Position numbers and translations under genes: made by a program. A DNA stretch of 64,000 nucleotides from CAXCDZ01 sp963981525. GTDB lineage: Bacteria > Patescibacteriota > Microgenomatia > UBA1400 > UBA12108. The stretch spans positions 16,381 through 80,380 of the forward strand of contig CAXCDZ010000001.1 of NCBI GenBank assembly GCA_963981525.1, read 5' to 3'. The notes beneath the pieces were generated by a model, which searched no databases, was not told where the DNA came from, and saw only the letters and a program-made list of their open reading frames with translations. Positions 61,541 through 64,000 of this stretch are shown here, in pieces (within the stretch, counting starts at the first letter, position 1; each line of letters starts with the position of its first letter).

Positions 61541-62826
61541 CTCCCTACCCCCTGATACAGCAAGCCAGCTGCAACTACGTCACGTGGGCTATACTGATTG
61601 CGCGTGTCGATAAAAACTTTTGGTTCTTGCATGGTACTTGCGATCTTAGCTAGATCTAACTTCTGATACTCGTCCCATTCGACTAGGAGCATAACGATGT
61701 TTGTTCCAGTGCAAGCTGTGTACGGATCGTCTACATATCTTACTTCGCTAGGTAGAAGTGATTTGATTTCATTAATAGCTTGGGGGTCAGTAGCTGTGAC
61801 AGATGCACCATGCTCAATAAGCCAAGGAATAACCTTTAGAGCTGGGGAAACTCTAGTGTCATTGGTGTCTTTCTTAAATGAAAGTCCAAGAACGGCAACC
61901 TTTTTATTCTCGAATCCATCAACATAATCTTGATAACGCTTCATGAGACGAGGAATCCTGGCTTCATTAAGGCTATCCACTGCAATAAAAATACTCTCTG
62001 ATTCACCAATAGAGCGTGCATAGGCGGCAATCTCTTTGACGTCCTTAGGGAAACAAGATCCACCGTAGCCTAATCCTGGATACCAGTAGTGAGTGCCTAT
62101 TCGTGAGTCTGCACCAATGCCAGAGAGCACCTCCTCAACATCTGCCCCGTTTTGCTCGCACAAGTCAGCCATTTGATTAGCAAAGGTGATGCGCATGGCA
62201 AGATAGACATTTGCGGCGTACTTGGCCATCTGGGCACTCTCGGCTTGCATCACGATAATGTTTTTGGTGAGTGGTTGATGCAAATTGGTGAGAATCTTGA
62301 TGGTATCTGGATTATCAGAGCCAATTAGAACTCGATCAGGATGTAGTGTATCTTCTACTGCTGTGCCTTCACGAAGGAATTCTGGCACTGAGGCGATATC
62401 AAAACTAACCTTTGTAAGTGGAGAGATGTGATCACGCACTAACTGATTTGTTCCAGGAGGGACGGTGCTCTTGATGATGACGATGACACCATCCTGCAGA
62501 TGAGGTGCTGCTGACTCGGCCGAGACCATGACATACTTGAGATCGGCTTGACCGTCGGAGGCAGAGGGCGTACCAACCATGATCATGACGATATCAGCGT
62601 CAGTGATGGCCTGCTTGTAGTCGGTGGTGAAGGTGAGGTTGCCGTCTGACTGGGTTTGGACCAATAACTCGGAGAGTCCTGGCTCAAAAAAGGGCACCTC
62701 CCCATTTTTGAGAGACTCGATCCTGTCCTCGCTTATATCAAGTCCAACCACCTCATGTCCAAGCTTAGCTAAGACTGCTGTAGTGACGACGCCGACAAAA
62801 CCTGTACCAATACATGCTATTTTCAT
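61537..62826 (-). CDS. ugd: UDP-glucose 6-dehydrogenase
   Basis: A 429-residue protein from the ATG at 62826 (MKIACIGTGFVG); the longer frame begins with TTG. The N-terminal NAD domain has GTGFVGVVTTAVLAKLGHEV; MIMVGTPS, KSTVPPGT and PEFLREGTAV are family motifs; the catalytic cysteine is C258 in GLGYGGSCFPKD; the C-terminal UDP-binding domain has LGLSFKKDTNDTRVSPAL. It oxidises UDP-glucose twice to UDP-glucuronate. First gene of the five-gene sugar operon down to 57518. TATAGT lies 5 bases before the ATG. Confidence 0.93.
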   Translation of the reverse strand: MKIACIGTGFVGVVTTAVLAKLGHEVVGLDISEDRIESLKNGEVPFFEPGLSELLVQTQSDGNLTFTTDYKQAITDADIVMIMVGTPSASDGQADLKYVMVSAESAAPHLQDGVIVIIKSTVPPGTNQLVRDHISPLTKVSFDIASVPEFLREGTAVEDTLHPDRVLIGSDNPDTIKILTNLHQPLTKNIIVMQAESAQMAKYAANVYLAMRITFANQMADLCEQNGADVEEVLSGIGADSRIGTHYWYPGLGYGGSCFPKDVKEIAAYARSIGESESIFIAVDSLNEARIPRLMKRYQDYVDGFENKKVAVLGLSFKKDTNDTRVSPALKVIPWLIEHGASVTATDPQAINEIKSLLPSEVRYVDDPYTACTGTNIVMLLVEWDEYQKLDLAKIASTMQEPKVFIDTRNQYSPRDVVAAGLLYQGVGR

Positions 62827-62831
62827 ACTCA

Positions 62832-62837
62832 ACTATA
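62832..62837 (-). promoter_or_regulatory. -10 box (TATAGT) of ugd
   Basis: TATAGT on the minus strand, TGAGT, then ATG 62826 (5-base gap). It would start the sugar-nucleotide operon as a leaderless mRNA, but it touches the end of the Nudix gene, whose read-through could also serve. Confidence 0.45.
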
Positions 62838-63372
62838 ATAACATATCAAGCCTGCTAATAATCTGGGCAAAGTCAGGGTTATATTTAATCTTGGCTATCC
62901 CATCCTTGAGTGTAAACCACCCTGCATCATGATACTCATCAGTAAGATACTGAAAGTTGATCATGTTCTCCATTTCAACTAGATACCAGATATCATAGTG
63001 GGCCTGACATCCTAGCTCTGGACGATTGATTTCTTTTACTGAGAGAGAGAATGGAGTGAGCTGGTCTGAGACAATCGTGTGATTGAGCTCCTCCTTCATT
63101 TCACGAATGGCGGTGTCAGTTGGACTCTCGCCCTGATCGATGTGTCCTCCTGGTGGAATCCAGTCATTTGCCTTCTTATGGTGACCTAGGTAGATGGAGC
63201 TGGAGCTACGGTGGATGGGTAGGAAGAAGACACAGTAATGATGAGGATTACCCTCATCTCTAGTATGGCTGGATTGGGAAGAGTGAAGGTAGCGAAATTG
63301 AGATACTGAATGCTGGTCTGTAGTGGGAAGAGTGTAAAGGGGAGTGATCTGGTCCCAGGCAGATTTTTGCAT
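62833..63372 (-). CDS. Nudix hydrolase
   Basis: A 179-residue protein from the ATG at 63372 (MQKSAWDQIT); a GTG at 63387 is in frame, but TACAAT lies 6 bases before 63372. The Nudix box is complete except for the last glycine: G76-x5-E82-x7-REMKEEL (90-96), with Asn after it. HHYCVFFLPIHRSSSSIYLG and NDWIPPGGHIDQGE form the core strands. These enzymes cleave nucleoside diphosphates linked to another group; the substrate cannot be set, though a sugar nucleotide is possible here. It ends 6 bases before the ugd start. Confidence 0.88.
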   Translation of the reverse strand: MQKSAWDQITPLYTLPTTDQHSVSQFRYLHSSQSSHTRDEGNPHHYCVFFLPIHRSSSSIYLGHHKKANDWIPPGGHIDQGESPTDTAIREMKEELNHTIVSDQLTPFSLSVKEINRPELGCQAHYDIWYLVEMENMINFQYLTDEYHDAGWFTLKDGIAKIKYNPDFAQIISRLDMLL

Positions 63373-63378
63373 AGAGTA

Positions 63379-63384
63379 ATTGTA
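63379..63384 (-). promoter_or_regulatory. -10 box (TACAAT) of the Nudix gene
   Basis: TACAAT on the minus strand, TACTCT, then ATG 63372 (6-base gap). It supports the ATG over the GTG at 63387. Confidence 0.55.
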
Positions 63385-63387
63385 CAC

Positions 63388-63594
63388 CTTGATTTTTTTG
63401 TGATTATTGCATGGGCTGATGAACTAAATTAGATATGGGTAGAGCGACAGCCGGATCGAGCCAGGTATACAGTGTTAGGTGTCCCGAGATATATCTGTTA
63501 CTGTTCCCTCTAAAAGATATATTGAGAGAGCAACGTGGCAAGCGACACCAAGTGCTACGCACATGGAAGGAGTGAAGAGTAGTGTCACAAATTT
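63388..63594. other. 207-base intergenic region with nested inverted repeats
   Basis: The longest gene-free stretch of the window. I see nested arms: GGTGTC (63478-63483) with GACACC (63544-63549), and inside them ATATATCT (63489-63496) with AGATATAT (63515-63522); AGATATATCT (63487-63496) is itself a palindrome. This could fold as RNA on either strand. No tRNA-like arm set was found. The downstream arm of a cupin-flanking inverted repeat is at 63580-63593. Confidence 0.4.
63580..63593 (+). repeat. Inverted repeat flanking the cupin gene, left arm
   Basis: TAGTGTCACAAATT, the exact reverse complement of 63972-63985. It begins just after the cupin stop codon. Confidence 0.6.
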
Positions 63595-63957
63595 CTAAAT
63601 CCACTCTTCTTGAGCAGTTTGGTCTCCTCCGGCATCGCCCGTGTTAACTGTCCCAGCTGGCTCAACCAAGAGGATTTTACATTCGTTCTCGGCATATGGC
63701 TTATGCTCAACACCCTTATATACGATGGCCATTTCACCCTCATTCAACGTGATACTACCATCGCGAAAATCTATCCTAAGTTGACCATCGATGACTATAA
63801 ATACCTCGTCGGTATCGGTGTGATCATGCCATGTAAAATCCCCTTCGACCTTGACCAGCTTGAATTGACAATCATTCATCTGGGCGATGACCTTGGGAGA
63901 CCATTGGTCGGTGAACTTCTCAAACTTTTTCTGAAAGTTAATGGTTTTGGTTTTCAT
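63595..63957 (-). CDS. Small cupin-domain protein
   Basis: A 120-residue single-domain cupin. The first motif is [20 protein letters not shown] (H-x-H with a Glu six residues after), the second [11 protein letters not shown] with the last His, so metal binding is likely. It is of the mannose-6-phosphate-isomerase-like/RmlC-like superfamily in form, but far too short to be ManA itself; the function may be sugar isomerisation or binding. An excellent Shine-Dalgarno (AAGGAG, 4 bases before ATG) sets it apart from the leaderless genes. The gene is bracketed by a perfect 14-base inverted repeat. Confidence 0.82.
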   Translation of the reverse strand: MKTKTINFQKKFEKFTDQWSPKVIAQMNDCQFKLVKVEGDFTWHDHTDTDEVFIVIDGQLRIDFRDGSITLNEGEMAIVYKGVEHKPYAENECKILLVEPAGTVNTGDAGGDQTAQEEWI

Positions 63958-63961
63958 ACAT

Positions 63962-63967
63962 CTCCTT
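63962..63967 (-). promoter_or_regulatory. Strong Shine-Dalgarno of the cupin gene
   Basis: AAGGAG on the minus strand, 4 bases before ATG 63957. One of few strong ribosome sites in the window. Confidence 0.6.
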
Positions 63968-63971
63968 ATTT

Positions 63972-63985
63972 AATTTGTGACACTA
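63972..63985 (-). repeat. Inverted repeat flanking the cupin gene, right arm
   Basis: AATTTGTGACACTA, the reverse complement of 63580-63593. It lies in the cupin 5' leader, upstream of its Shine-Dalgarno. Confidence 0.6.
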
Positions 63986-64000
63986 TTTTGACTAACGTTC

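Noticed and set aside
63440..63475. Possible tRNA (GATCGAGCC resembling a T arm)
   Set aside because: The loop lacks the TTC of a T arm, and no acceptor, D or anticodon stems could be paired around it on either strand.
63404..63604. 66-residue minus-strand open frame between the Nudix and cupin genes
   Set aside because: It overlaps the cupin end and the inverted-repeat region, has no promoter or ribosome site and no recognisable sequence.

Overview
The window reads as a chromosomal stretch of an uncultivated small-genome bacterium, most likely a Candidate Phyla Radiation (Patescibacteria) member of the Microgenomates type. This is inference from gene content: very dense packing, 1-, 2- and 4-base gene overlaps, a huge number of polytopic GT-C-type membrane proteins, DPM1/GtrA and DUF2304 cassettes, and no housekeeping gene in 64 kb. 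TGA is used as a stop codon (for example in the 4-base ATGA overlaps), so the code is standard and not the TGA-sense code of Gracilibacteria/Absconditabacteria. I see no rRNA, tRNA, CRISPR array or transposase.

The window is essentially one giant cell-surface glycosylation locus of 58 genes, nearly all on the minus strand. It holds about 24 large multi-pass membrane proteins (most with the acidic first-loop motif of GT-C polyprenyl-phosphate-sugar glycosyltransferases), 12 GT2-type and 3 GT4-type cytoplasmic glycosyltransferases, two Wzx-like flippases, two methyltransferases (one partial) and eight sugar-nucleotide/polyprenyl-sugar enzymes. Layout: 1-4930 methyltransferase, GT-C, flippase and poorly known proteins; 4968-5598 a HigBA-like toxin-antitoxin pair; 5659-10876 three GT-C proteins and GalE; 10958-13422 a plus-strand GT2 + membrane protein pair; 13416-23752 a ColD-like PLP enzyme, GT4, a duplicated two-gene membrane module split by an AT-rich FkbM/GT insert, and a fucose-synthase-like epimerase; 23780-54663 a long run of GT-C, GT2 and GT4 genes with the second flippase; 54713-57516 a second plus-strand island; 57518-62826 sugar-nucleotide genes; 62833-63957 a Nudix hydrolase and a cupin.

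The genes fit together as follows. GalE, Ugd and a UDP-glucuronate decarboxylase-like enzyme make UDP-Gal, UDP-GlcA and UDP-Xyl. Gmd, Rmd, a fucose/colitose-synthase-like enzyme and a ColD-like dehydratase all act at or near GDP-4-keto-6-deoxymannose. DPM1-type GT2 proteins load sugars on polyprenyl phosphate; GT2/GT4 enzymes build lipid-linked glycans inside; flippases export them; the GT-C proteins add sugars outside. No initiating phosphoglycosyltransferase, Wzy polymerase or Wzz could be named, so the locus may continue beyond the window or work differently.

The strongest unexpected signal is regulatory. At least 14 gene heads have a TATAAT-like hexamer ending 5 to 7 bases (mostly exactly 6) before the start codon, which places the expected transcription start on the start codon itself. 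This implies leaderless mRNAs at most transcription-unit heads and also settles several start-codon choices. Coordinates below include stop codons; where I moved a start from the longest open frame I say so.
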